32,300 nt of DNA from DAINPP01 sp036743375 (GTDB taxonomy: Bacteria; Thermotogota; Thermotogae; MWEM01), in NCBI GenBank assembly GCA_036743375.1, contig DAINPP010000033.1:1-32300 (forward strand). Direction: 5' to 3'. Under the pieces are notes generated by a model. It saw only the letters and a list, made by a program, of their open reading frames with translations, had not been told where the DNA came from and did no database searches. Each line of letters begins with the position of its first letter. The first letter of the stretch is position 1. The translations under genes and the position numbers were made by a program. This document shows positions 8,701 through 14,989 of this stretch, in pieces.

Positions 8701-9247
8701 TGTGTTAGGTGAAAAAGAGGTGTTTTTTAAAATCCTATATGACTTTGCCGATGAGTTGAATGAACTTATTTCTCAACTGAGTGTTGCAGTTGATGCGGAG
8801 AATTTTGAAGAGATGATCAGTGTCTCGCATAAGATAAAAGGAATTTCTTCTAATCTCGGTGTCAATGGAGTTTATGCCCTGTCGGAAAAAATAGAACTAT
8901 CCGCAAGAAAAATGAAAGATTTTGATTATCCTGAAGTCTTTAAACAACTCGAAGGGGAATCTTCGAAATTCATAGATTCTGTTAATCAGTACAGAACGGG
9001 GCATCTTTCCGGATTTACAGATCAAAAGAAGACAGCAACCTTATCAAGGGAAGAAATCATGGACCTTTTAGATCGGCTGGCCAAATCAATTTCCGATTTC
9101 AATCCGGAAGCAACACAACTTATCGGTCAATTGTTAACGGTTTGCGGTGAAACAAAAGACTTGAAGTCTGTAAAAAAAGAGCTTGAAGACTTCAATTTTG
9201 AAGAGGCGGCAACCTTTTTAAAGTCATTCAGAGATAGTTATAACTAA
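5795..9247 (+). CDS. Hybrid sensor histidine kinase, 7TMR-DISM sensor (HisKA-HATPase-REC-REC-HPt)
   Basis: 1150 residues. A signal-like hydrophobic segment (about 15-31) is followed by an external 7TMR-DISM extracellular-2-type domain (about 35-185) and seven transmembrane helices (about 190-400). Next come HisKA with the phosphorylated His435 in MSHEIRTPLNG, and HATPase_c with N box LLSNAVKFT (about 550), DTGIGI and GGTGLGL. Two receiver domains follow, with Asp718 (LMDYHMPG) and Asp860 (LMDVQMPK), and an HPt domain with His1012 (SHKIKGISSNLG). A helical tail (about 1080-1150) ends in DFNFEEAATFL. All phosphorelay residues are present. 7TMR-DISM domains in other proteins bind carbohydrate-like or other small ligands; the ligand here is unknown. 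TTG 5795 is chosen because GAAGGGA lies 7 bases upstream; ATG 5804 would be too far away. No partner response regulator gene is adjacent. Confidence 0.93.
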   Translation: MTDMNKNLYKSRKSVLMTLWVFLFIVATCFSLDPAKPLIIRDYSELLSLNDHFEVYRDKDEVFTPEGILSGIFDGDRVPNKSSYGFTKDVFWIKATINNETIKTNWIINMDYPMADDLKVFIYKNGEVFREYACTDDVAFKDREIQIRTFAFNLILLPGETVDLVARVKNTGTMRFPFTISEYDVFLHDYSTKSIIFGFFFGFILLMIFLNLIYFMYHREKAHVLLALFAFCYALFFSVQNGLFFEIMNSMVMDFKFDVYIFSGLGGFVSITYFSYFYMIYELGIKYRTKLMNFLSLMCSSIIVLCTLFLDKSLSIVVFVVFSLILILPNIFVIIEFLGKRNKRSISFFVAWFIFIISVVTFALRGLGYLPSNGLTIYSLEIGIVGLMLFFFTALNNKFKYLSLIASEAEQRKIAEEEAKQANKAKSEFLANMSHEIRTPLNGVIGFTELLRTTPLNMTQKQYTQNINVSAHSLLGIINDILDFSKIEAGRLELELIKTDISELVGNSTDVIKFQAAKKGLELLINIQPDIPKLVLVDPVRLKQVLLNLLSNAVKFTTKGEVELNLTFEKVDEKRGLFSFSVRDTGIGIKEEERERLFKAFSQADTSTTRKYGGTGLGLVISSMLVKKMGGEIKLESQFGKGSRFYFSVITEYESSKTNKNILTKIDNVMIVDDNENNRVILEKNLEHWGVAYVSFDNGQCAVDYLKKNGPFSVILMDYHMPGLNGIETVKLIREEFSPERQPIIMLHSSSDDIFLHEQCKMLGVRFNLLKPVKSSELLCYLKNLDKDHLETNTVEPEDDKRLPGISPKILIAEDMALNMQLIMTITKSMIPNAKIIEAEDGLAVLDRLSHEQPDLILMDVQMPKMNGIDATLRIRESEKETGMHIPIIALTAGAVKGEADKCHEAGMDDFLAKPINQMRLFKIFKRYFNDLKREPIVPKNEEISDNKVNGSDFPDTLYGVDIEDGLSRVLGEKEVFFKILYDFADELNELISQLSVAVDAENFEEMISVSHKIKGISSNLGVNGVYALSEKIELSARKMKDFDYPEVFKQLEGESSKFIDSVNQYRTGHLSGFTDQKKTATLSREEIMDLLDRLAKSISDFNPEATQLIGQLLTVCGETKDLKSVKKELEDFNFEEAATFLKSFRDSYN

Positions 9248-9253
9248 AACGGA

Positions 9254-9275
9254 GGATACGCTTCAAAGCGTATCC
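9254..9275 (-). terminator. Hairpin between convergent genes, probable terminator
   Basis: GGATACGC (9254-9261) pairs perfectly with GCGTATCC (9268-9275) around six bases. Read on the minus strand it is followed within a few bases by TTTT. On the plus strand there is no T run. It most likely ends the minus-strand operon and may also slow transcripts from the kinase gene. Confidence 0.55.
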
Positions 9276-9283
9276 GTCGCCGA

Positions 9284-9754
9284 TTAGTCATCCGGACCTC
9301 CAACCTGACTCCAGTTTGTCACGATATCTCCCATTATATACAGCTGATATTTTTCCGCAACGTGTGTATGGATAAACAGATCTTTTTTGTCATAGTCCGT
9401 ATGATTCTCTATTGCCACGGCAATACTCTTCATTACGGTCTGTATTTCCCCTTCAGACATAAATCCCGGAACGTACAGATCTACAAATACAGGCCTTTTT
9501 ATACCCGCTTTTTCACAGCCCGGACAATAAATGGTCTCGAAATATGACCAGTAATAGGTGATAAAGGTCTCCGGTAAACCCGTCATTTCAGATACATCCT
9601 TGCTAATCAGTGGCAAAATAGAGTCTAAATCCTGTTCCAAAGGCAGACTGGTTATCTTAACCATGGGATCTCCGGTTACATCGGCTGAGGAAAAAAGAAC
9701 ACCGGAACAAAACAGTAATGCGAAAAAAAACAGACAAAACATAGAATTTTTCAT
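9284..9754 (-). CDS. Exported tautomerase-like protein (DUF1904-like)
   Basis: A protein of 156 residues. The first ~24 residues (MKNSMFCLFFFALLFCSGVLFSSA) look like a signal peptide. The rest begins MVKITSLPLEQDLDSILPLISKD and continues with a GLPETFITYYW segment and a second beta-strand (VFVDLYVPG), resembling the tautomerase/MIF superfamily and DUF1904. Those enzymes use an N-terminal proline freed by Met removal. Here the protein is exported and the residue after the internal Met is Val, so classic Pro-1 chemistry seems impossible unless processing is unusual. A CPGC motif (about 77-80) could be redox-active or bind metal in the periplasm. GGGAGGG precedes ATG 9754. The upstream membrane-protein gene ends 15 bases before it, so they form an operon. 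The family call is moderate. Confidence 0.6.
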   Translation of the reverse strand: MKNSMFCLFFFALLFCSGVLFSSADVTGDPMVKITSLPLEQDLDSILPLISKDVSEMTGLPETFITYYWSYFETIYCPGCEKAGIKRPVFVDLYVPGFMSEGEIQTVMKSIAVAIENHTDYDKKDLFIHTHVAEKYQLYIMGDIVTNWSQVGGPDD

Positions 9755-9769
9755 ACATCCCTCCCTTTA

Positions 9770-10411
9770 TCAGAGCACATTTGAAAGATCCAACATCGCT
9801 TCTCTTTTTTTTATCTTTATATTCAGATAAAGCATATAAAATCCCGTTGTGAACACAAACATCATTTCCACAAGCCCATTTGGCCCCATGGTGATCATTA
9901 TAAACGGCGGAATTGCAAGTGATACCAGAAAGGTAATCCATACCTTTGAAATCTCTTCTCTCTTTTTTGCGGTATTTGGAATTCCCGGGTAAAGAAACTG
10001 TACCAGTTTATACAGGGATAAGGCGAAAAATACAGGCGAAAGAAATGAACAAATGACATGAATGATAAAAAGTACCGGATAGTTGTCCTTTTGAGCCGGT
10101 ACAAGAACGGTCAGTTCCAGAAATAGTACGGCCAGTCTTCTGTATCTGTGAGTCTTTTTATCCATCAACCGGACTCTTTTATAAAGGTATTTGATATATT
10201 TGTTCATACCGTATCCGGTTATGATTCCCCAAAAAATGAAATAGACCCAGTAATCATCTGAAAAGAGATTTCCAATATTCGATAAGGTGTACTCCAGAGG
10301 TGATTCGAGTGTCCCATAATCGGTTGTGAAAAAAAATACCGCGAGTAATAAAAATAGTGCGATTCTTCCTCTTCTGTTTTCTTTTCTCAGTTCTTTTCCC
10401 CTATCGTACAT
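9770..10411 (-). CDS. Six-TM membrane protein of unknown function
   Basis: A protein of 213 residues with about six hydrophobic segments (roughly 18-35, 55-75, 92-106, 110-135, 155-178 and 183-200), a basic N terminus (RGKELRKENRRGR) and basic loops (KYIKYLYKRVRLMDKKTHRYRR), which place the N terminus inside the cell. A LEYTLSNIGNLF segment faintly recalls DUF998-type proteins, but this is not firm. ATG 10411 follows AGAGG. The exported tautomerase-like gene begins 15 bases after its stop, which suggests co-expression at the envelope. Confidence 0.65.
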   Translation of the reverse strand: MYDRGKELRKENRRGRIALFLLLAVFFFTTDYGTLESPLEYTLSNIGNLFSDDYWVYFIFWGIITGYGMNKYIKYLYKRVRLMDKKTHRYRRLAVLFLELTVLVPAQKDNYPVLFIIHVICSFLSPVFFALSLYKLVQFLYPGIPNTAKKREEISKVWITFLVSLAIPPFIMITMGPNGLVEMMFVFTTGFYMLYLNIKIKKREAMLDLSNVL

Positions 10412-10426
10412 CTGAAACCTCTTTCC

Positions 10427-10454
10427 GTTATAATAAACACTGATGTTCGTTGAA
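10427..10454 (-). promoter_or_regulatory. Weak candidate promoter for the membrane protein/tautomerase-like operon
   Basis: On the minus strand, TTCAAC (10454-10449), a 16-base spacer and TATAAC (10432-10427) lie just before the start codon at 10411. The -35 is poor. Nothing better is visible in 10412-10645, and no terminator for the LysE-type gene was found there either. Confidence 0.3.
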
Positions 10455-10645
10455 CTGATGATTACCTTTGAATTAAGGATTTAAATAAAGGCCTCACCGG
10501 TAAATAGAAATAAAATGTCAAAAGTTTTTGGAAAAGAGACAAGTGGAATTTAAAATCATGAACAGTATATCATTTATGTGGGGAATAAAAACATTCCGAT
10601 CTGCTTTCAGCCGTTTGTCAGCTATTGCGGGAAAGACCAACGGTA

Positions 10646-11230
10646 TTATATCAATAACGATACTGCGCAATAAACGAGTGATAATGCCATAAGGATATTT
10701 ATCTTTTTCTGATGCTTAAAAAAGACTTTTTGAAAAAAAGAACCGAATAATGACCATGAACAGGTAGAGAGTAAACAGACAAATGCTAAAAAGACCGTTA
10801 ATCCCATGATTACAAAAAGGTTGTCATAATAAGGTGTTATAAATGTGGACGTGATGGTTATGGCGTACAAAATCCCCTTTGGATTCAGAAATTGCAGAAG
10901 GACCCCGTGTGAGAAACTGGTGCTTTTTTTATGCGGTTCATTATCGGTATGTGGTTTTGAAACCAGTATCTTCGAGGCGAGCCAAAGAATATAAATCGCT
11001 CCTGCTGCAGTCATATACGGTTTTACCGATGGAAGGACACGATACAGTGTCACACTGAAAAGCATACTTAAGATCAAAATGATTAAAAATCCCACAAATA
11101 CGCCATAATTAAATTTGAGACTCTTTTTAAAGCCATATCTCGTTGCGTTTGAAAGACTCATCAGGTTATTGGGACCTGGTGTAAAGGTTGTTAGAAATAC
11201 GTAGACTAAAAAAATAGAAAAATCTGGCAA
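10646..11230 (-). CDS. LysE/RhtB-family amino acid exporter
   Basis: An inner-membrane protein of 194 residues with about six hydrophobic segments. The N-terminal family signature TPGPNNLMSLSNATRYGFKKSL is intact, as is the central FLNPKGILYAI motif. Members export amino acids such as lysine, threonine or homoserine lactone; the substrate cannot be told from sequence. TTG 11230 gives MPDFSIF and has GGAGGT six bases upstream. An upstream in-frame GTG (11236) overlaps that ribosome site and is rejected. The gene is transcribed alone from a near-consensus promoter whose spacer carries an inverted repeat, so it is probably repressed until needed. Confidence 0.9.
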   Translation of the reverse strand: MPDFSIFLVYVFLTTFTPGPNNLMSLSNATRYGFKKSLKFNYGVFVGFLIILILSMLFSVTLYRVLPSVKPYMTAAGAIYILWLASKILVSKPHTDNEPHKKSTSFSHGVLLQFLNPKGILYAITITSTFITPYYDNLFVIMGLTVFLAFVCLLSTCSWSLFGSFFQKVFFKHQKKINILMALSLVYCAVSLLI

Positions 11231-11289
11231 GACCACACCTCCATATGCAATTTAAAGACTTTTATGTGCTATATAATGGTCAATGGTAT

Positions 11290-11318
11290 AGTATACAATA
11301 TGTGCAATATATTGTCAA
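11290..11318 (-). promoter_or_regulatory. LysE-type gene promoter with operator in the spacer
   Basis: On the minus strand, TTGACA (11318-11313), exactly 17 bases and TATACT (11295-11290) form a near-consensus promoter. The spacer holds a perfect inverted repeat, ACAATAT (11295-11301) and ATATTGT (11309-11315), separated by seven bases. It overlaps both promoter boxes, so a bound protein would block RNA polymerase. Confidence 0.8.
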
Positions 11319-11329
11319 GAGGGGAACTT

Positions 11330-11368
11330 TAAAAATTCCCGGAATTTTATATTTTGAACTCCGGGAAT
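11330..11368 (-). terminator. Terminator of the CDF-winged-helix gene
   Basis: ATTCCCGGA (11335-11343) pairs perfectly with TCCGGGAAT (11360-11368) across a 16-base loop; on the minus strand it runs into TTTTT. It separates this gene from the LysE promoter. Confidence 0.75.
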
Positions 11369-11395
11369 CGTATAAAAGAGTAGAGGCTTTTTATC

Positions 11396-13129
11396 CTATT
11401 TCATCCCTTTTTTAGTAAGAAATGTCTGAATTTTTGAAAGTGTTTTTATTTTGAGGTAGAAAGCATCATCCTTACTCTTTTGTCCTTCAGAGTGGATGTT
11501 GCCAGTTCGTTTCTGTAATTCTGAAATGAAACCGAATGATTTTCTATGAGACAGATAATCAAAGATATACTGTTTGTTTTCGGTAATAAGAACTAATCGC
11601 ATGCAGCTCATTTTACCTCTTTCTTGCAGGATTTTTCTTATCTCCGTATAGTTTATGGAGATCAAATCTTTTCCCCTGTGTTTGAATATCAAAATTCTTT
11701 TATTTGAAGTAAGTAATGTATGAATGTGTTTATCGTATTGTGCACGTGTGATAGCGGTGATTTTTTCATCCCTTTGAATAGACTTATTTATTTTTTCTAT
11801 ACCATCAATCCTATCGAAATGGCTATAACGCAATCTTTTGATCTGTTTTCTGAAATTCTCAGAATTATAATCCTGTATGAGAGTGTTACTCACATATTCT
11901 TCGATCCTCACTGCAGTTTCCTGATTGATTGAAAAACCGTTTTCCGTGGTGCTAATCATCCCTCTTTCTATTAATGGCGCGGTAATCAAATTAAAATTCT
12001 TATCAAAATCAGTTTCCGTATGCAGCCCTATTTTAAATTCACTCAACACCGGTAAATAGGACGGTTTGAAGTTCCACTGGAGAATGTCGGTTAATTCTTC
12101 CCGCGTTAAGGTTCCTTTCTGAAGTATATGATAGATTATCACAGCCCTGAAGGAATTCATTTTATTTTCCTTCCATTTTTTATCGAGGAACCCCTCATAT
12201 TTTTCAAAATTGATGTCTTCCCCCTGCATGGAAGAAATGGTTTCTCTAAACAGCTGAACGGCATCGATAAAGATTTTAACGGCTATATATACACCAATGA
12301 GTGAATCTACAATGATGATTCCCATCATCGATAAGACAGCGCCTGAAATAACGGCTATGGCGACATAGATATGATTTTTTGAATCAACGGATTGCGTGAT
12401 CAATGCAAAACTCTTTTCTCTTTTACCTGTGAATCTCTGATAAAGCATGAGTATTATCGCGAAAACAAGTGCGATGGTTTCGGTTACTATGACCAGATAA
12501 GGTGTTTTGATTTGTTCTGCGATACCGGTGAGACTTCCCGTTACACTGTTTATGCTGTCGACTCCAAGACCAATCGCCGTCAGAAACATCATGAAGATGA
12601 TTACAAAAGTGCCAATAATCTCTTTATTCTTTTTAACACTCCAGAAAACAACCCCCGCTGAAAGAGTGTCAAGTGCTGCATCTGTTCCGTCTGCTATCAG
12701 TCCGACACTTCCACTCACGATACCGGCAAAGAGTTTTATGACAGCAAGAATGGCATCGATAATCACCGTATTTCGTGAAGTAGCCTCTACGGATAACAGG
12801 TTTCTGTGCATCCAACCGGAAGCCTTTTCGAATTTCTCACAGGTCATAGCCGATTCTATTTTTCCCTTTTCGGTCAGACTGATTTTATGATCTTCGATTA
12901 AGATCAGTTTTTCTTTTTCCAATGTGTTTATCTGCTGATCGAGATGAGCGAAAAAATCGTCTTTTTGATGATTTCTTCTGCCTCGTTCGTGAAATTCCCC
13001 ATTCCCATAACCGAACTGTGAAGCAAACTTGAAAAATTCCTCCTTTAATTCATCTATCGAAAGCGTTTCTTTTTTATTCAAAAGCAGTAAAATCATGCTG
13101 CCTTCGTCTCTTCTATGATTCAAAATCAT
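11396..13129 (-). CDS. CDF-like membrane domain fused to winged-helix-like and PH-like domains
   Basis: 577 residues. Residues 12-100 look like a winged helix (LSIDELKEEFFKFA ... LILIEDHKISLTEKG). Residues 113-305 match the cation diffusion facilitator membrane domain: EATSRNTVIIDAILAVIKLFAG, SGSVGLIADGTDAALD, and VDSLIGVYIAVKIFIDA. The intramembrane metal-site positions read Asp150-x3-Asp154 in helix 2 but Asp249-x3-His253 in helix 5, where CDF proteins usually have His/Asp-x3-Asp. Residues 325-415 look like a second winged helix (LTREELTDIL ... APLIERGMISTTENG). Residues 470-545 (TSNKRILIFKHRGKDLISINY) resemble a bacterial PH/GRAM-type domain. This may be a membrane metal sensor rather than a simple pump. 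ATG 13129 follows AGGAGAG; the frame extends upstream but lacks a ribosome site there. Divergent from the XRE-cupin gene. Confidence 0.75.
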   Translation of the reverse strand: MILNHRRDEGSMILLLLNKKETLSIDELKEEFFKFASQFGYGNGEFHERGRRNHQKDDFFAHLDQQINTLEKEKLILIEDHKISLTEKGKIESAMTCEKFEKASGWMHRNLLSVEATSRNTVIIDAILAVIKLFAGIVSGSVGLIADGTDAALDTLSAGVVFWSVKKNKEIIGTFVIIFMMFLTAIGLGVDSINSVTGSLTGIAEQIKTPYLVIVTETIALVFAIILMLYQRFTGKREKSFALITQSVDSKNHIYVAIAVISGAVLSMMGIIIVDSLIGVYIAVKIFIDAVQLFRETISSMQGEDINFEKYEGFLDKKWKENKMNSFRAVIIYHILQKGTLTREELTDILQWNFKPSYLPVLSEFKIGLHTETDFDKNFNLITAPLIERGMISTTENGFSINQETAVRIEEYVSNTLIQDYNSENFRKQIKRLRYSHFDRIDGIEKINKSIQRDEKITAITRAQYDKHIHTLLTSNKRILIFKHRGKDLISINYTEIRKILQERGKMSCMRLVLITENKQYIFDYLSHRKSFGFISELQKRTGNIHSEGQKSKDDAFYLKIKTLSKIQTFLTKKGMK

Positions 13130-13212
13130 CACTCTCCTAAATATTATAGGCAAGTATACTACATATTTGATGAAATATAAAAAATTATGTCTGATCAATA
13201 GTATTTTAAAAA

Positions 13213-13290
13213 TTGACACAGAGGGTGATAGTTTTAAAATTGTGTTATTATATGTGTTGTGAAACTGATTACTGTTCAGAGTCATTAGTT
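13213..13290 (+). promoter_or_regulatory. Promoter and possible operator of the XRE-cupin operon
   Basis: TTGACA (13213-13218), a 16-base spacer and TAAAAT (13235-13240) form a good promoter. Downstream, 13263-13290 is an imperfect inverted repeat (AACTGAT ... ATTAGTT, 10 of 14 pairs) between the expected transcript start and the ribosome site, suited to autorepression by the XRE protein. The region also separates the divergent CDF-like gene, whose minus-strand TATAAT may be at 13148-13143 without a good -35. Confidence 0.5.
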
Positions 13291-13310
13291 ATACTGCTCG
13301 GAGGGGGATT

Positions 13311-13871
13311 TTGAATAACATTAATCTTATCATAGCTGAAAATCTCAAGAATTTCAGAAATGAGAAAAAATTGAGCCTTGATAAACTGTCAAAGTTTTCA
13401 GGGGTAAGCAAGAGTATGCTGGGACAGATAGAAAGGGGGGAGGCTAATCCTTCCGTTTCTACAGTCTGGAAGATAGCAAAGGGGTTGAAAATATCGTTTA
13501 CCGAGTTAATGAAAAAGAGCGATACGGAAATAGATGTTGTTCATCTGTCTGAAATAGAGCCGTTTACACAGAATAACGGTCAATTTAGAACGTATCCGAT
13601 TTTTTACTTTGATCCCAAAAAAAGATTTGAGATGTATTATGTGGAAATAGATCAGAAAGGGATTATTGAAGCCGAAGATCATGGCAGCGGTGAAGAGGAA
13701 TATATAACGGTTTTTTCCGGTGAATTGACGGTAGAACTTGATGAGAAGGATTATATCGTTAAGACCGGTGATTCAATCAGATTCCTTGCCGATAAAACGC
13801 ATATTTATAAAAATACAGGCAATGAAATCTGCCGAATGTCTATGATCATTTATTACTCCGAAAAAAAATGA
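13311..13871 (+). CDS. XRE-family regulator with C-terminal cupin domain
   Basis: A protein of 186 residues. The N-terminal helix-turn-helix (about 7-62) includes the typical LSKFSGVSKSMLGQIERGE and NPSVSTVWKIAKGL. A cupin_2 beta barrel (about 105-184) follows, with EYITVFSGELTVEL and KTGDSIRFLADKTHIYKNTG. In this family the cupin binds a small molecule and controls DNA binding, often of metabolic or transport genes. TTG 13311 is preceded by GGAGGGGG, the best ribosome site nearby. It heads an operon with the small membrane protein and Nudix genes and is divergent from the CDF-like gene, all plausible targets. The ligand is unknown. Confidence 0.9.
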   Translation: MNNINLIIAENLKNFRNEKKLSLDKLSKFSGVSKSMLGQIERGEANPSVSTVWKIAKGLKISFTELMKKSDTEIDVVHLSEIEPFTQNNGQFRTYPIFYFDPKKRFEMYYVEIDQKGIIEAEDHGSGEEEYITVFSGELTVELDEKDYIVKTGDSIRFLADKTHIYKNTGNEICRMSMIIYYSEKK

Positions 13872-13879
13872 GGTCTACT

Positions 13880-14401
13880 ATGATAGAAAAAAATCTCAGA
13901 AAAAAAGCAGCGGAAAAGAAGAAAGAAATTTCAAAAAGATTATTTCTGTCGAAGGCTATTTATGGAACATTGATCGTTCATTCTGTTCTGCTTTCCTTAG
14001 AAGACCAAGAGAATTCTATTCCCAAAGTTATTTTGCTGGTACTCCTTTCCTCCATCATCATCGTAATTGCAGAAGTTTATTCGGAGACTATTGCGGAAAT
14101 CGTTAATAAAGACCGCGGTTTAACAAAGAAGGAATTCCTGTTGGTTGTTGGAAAAACCTTGCCGGTTCTATATGCCTCGCAAGTTCCGACTCTTGTCTTT
14201 GTAATCGCAAGAATACTGGATATTCAGCTGTCTACCGCATTTATGGTGACAAAAATAAGCGGTATTCTTACCTTGTTTACCTACGGGCTCCTTGTTGGCA
14301 GAAAATTGTTCAGTGACAATCGACGGTATTCTATATATACAGCGCTGATCACCGCCGGGATAGGCTATGGGATAATCATCATCAAAATGTTTTTACATTA
14401 G
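13880..14401 (+). CDS. Small four-TM membrane protein of unknown function
   Basis: A protein of 173 residues from ATG 13880, which has GAGGT just upstream. A basic N terminus (KNLRKKAAEKKKEISKR) is followed by about four to five hydrophobic segments, roughly 25-42, 48-66, 88-110, 117-137 and 150-170. An acidic stretch, AEVYSETIAEIVNKDRG, lies between the second and third. I do not recognise the family. An alternative ATG at 13868 overlaps the stop codon of the regulator gene (ATGA) but has no ribosome site. Tight linkage to the XRE-cupin regulator suggests it is regulated by that protein and may handle the same ligand (inference). Confidence 0.65.
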   Translation: MIEKNLRKKAAEKKKEISKRLFLSKAIYGTLIVHSVLLSLEDQENSIPKVILLVLLSSIIIVIAEVYSETIAEIVNKDRGLTKKEFLLVVGKTLPVLYASQVPTLVFVIARILDIQLSTAFMVTKISGILTLFTYGLLVGRKLFSDNRRYSIYTALITAGIGYGIIIIKMFLH

Positions 14402-14416
14402 AATTGGAGTGGTACG

Positions 14417-14917
14417 ATGGAATTATGGGATGTACTGGATAAAAACAGAAAAAAAACAGGTAGATTGGTAGAGCGGGGGAATCCGAATTCTTTACTTGGA
14501 CCTGGTGAGTATCATCTTGTGGTTTTTGCAATTATCAGAAATTGTGAAGGCAATTTTCTCATTTCAAAACGGACGCCAAACAAGACGTTTCCAAATATGT
14601 GGGAAATTACGGGCGGTAGTGCGATAACTGGTGATGATTCGATGAAGGCGGTTCTCAGAGAGATAAAAGAGGAAGTCGGACTGACTGTGGATCCTTCAAG
14701 GGGCAAAATCATCGGCAGTGTGAGAGTCGATGATAACAGGAGCTATTTTGCCGATGTCTGGTTATTTGATCATGATGTGAACCTGTCTGAGATAGTATGC
14801 CAGCCAGAGGAAGTCTCTGAAGCGAAAATTGCGACAAAGGATGAGATACTGAAGATGACTGAAGAAGGTTCATTTATCATGAATCCGTTTGTTTTAAAGC
14901 ATTTTATTAATCTCTGA
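14417..14917 (+). CDS. Nudix hydrolase (isopentenyl-diphosphate-isomerase-like subgroup)
   Basis: A soluble protein of 166 residues. The Nudix box spans residues 67-89: G-SAITG-D then seven residues then REIKEEVGL. The first Glu of the consensus is Asp73, as in the GxDS variants seen in IDI-like Nudix proteins; the catalytic REx2EE core is intact. The N-terminal MELWDVLDKNRKKTGRLVERG segment is also typical of that subgroup. It probably hydrolyses a nucleoside diphosphate derivative. The start is 15 bases after the membrane-protein gene, in the XRE-cupin operon, and a hairpin terminator follows 20 bases after its stop. Confidence 0.88.
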   Translation: MELWDVLDKNRKKTGRLVERGNPNSLLGPGEYHLVVFAIIRNCEGNFLISKRTPNKTFPNMWEITGGSAITGDDSMKAVLREIKEEVGLTVDPSRGKIIGSVRVDDNRSYFADVWLFDHDVNLSEIVCQPEEVSEAKIATKDEILKMTEEGSFIMNPFVLKHFINL

Positions 14918-14937
14918 AATGGAAATATCGATAAATG

Positions 14938-14969
14938 AAACCGTCTGAAGGGGTGTTCAGGCGGTTTTT
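14938..14969 (+). terminator. Terminator between the Nudix and SDR genes
   Basis: AAACCGTCTGAA (14938-14949) pairs with TTCAGGCGGTTT (14956-14967) around GGGGTG, with one G-T pair, and the 3' arm leads into a T run (14965-14969). The ribosome site of the next gene begins only 8 bases later (14978), so no promoter fits between them. Confidence 0.8.
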
Positions 14970-14989
14970 CTCTTTTGAAGGAGGAAATG

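Noticed and set aside
13148..13185. Minus-strand promoter for the CDF-like gene
   Set aside because: A TATAAT exists (13148-13143) but no -35 at acceptable spacing could be supported, so it is only mentioned in the neighbouring entry.
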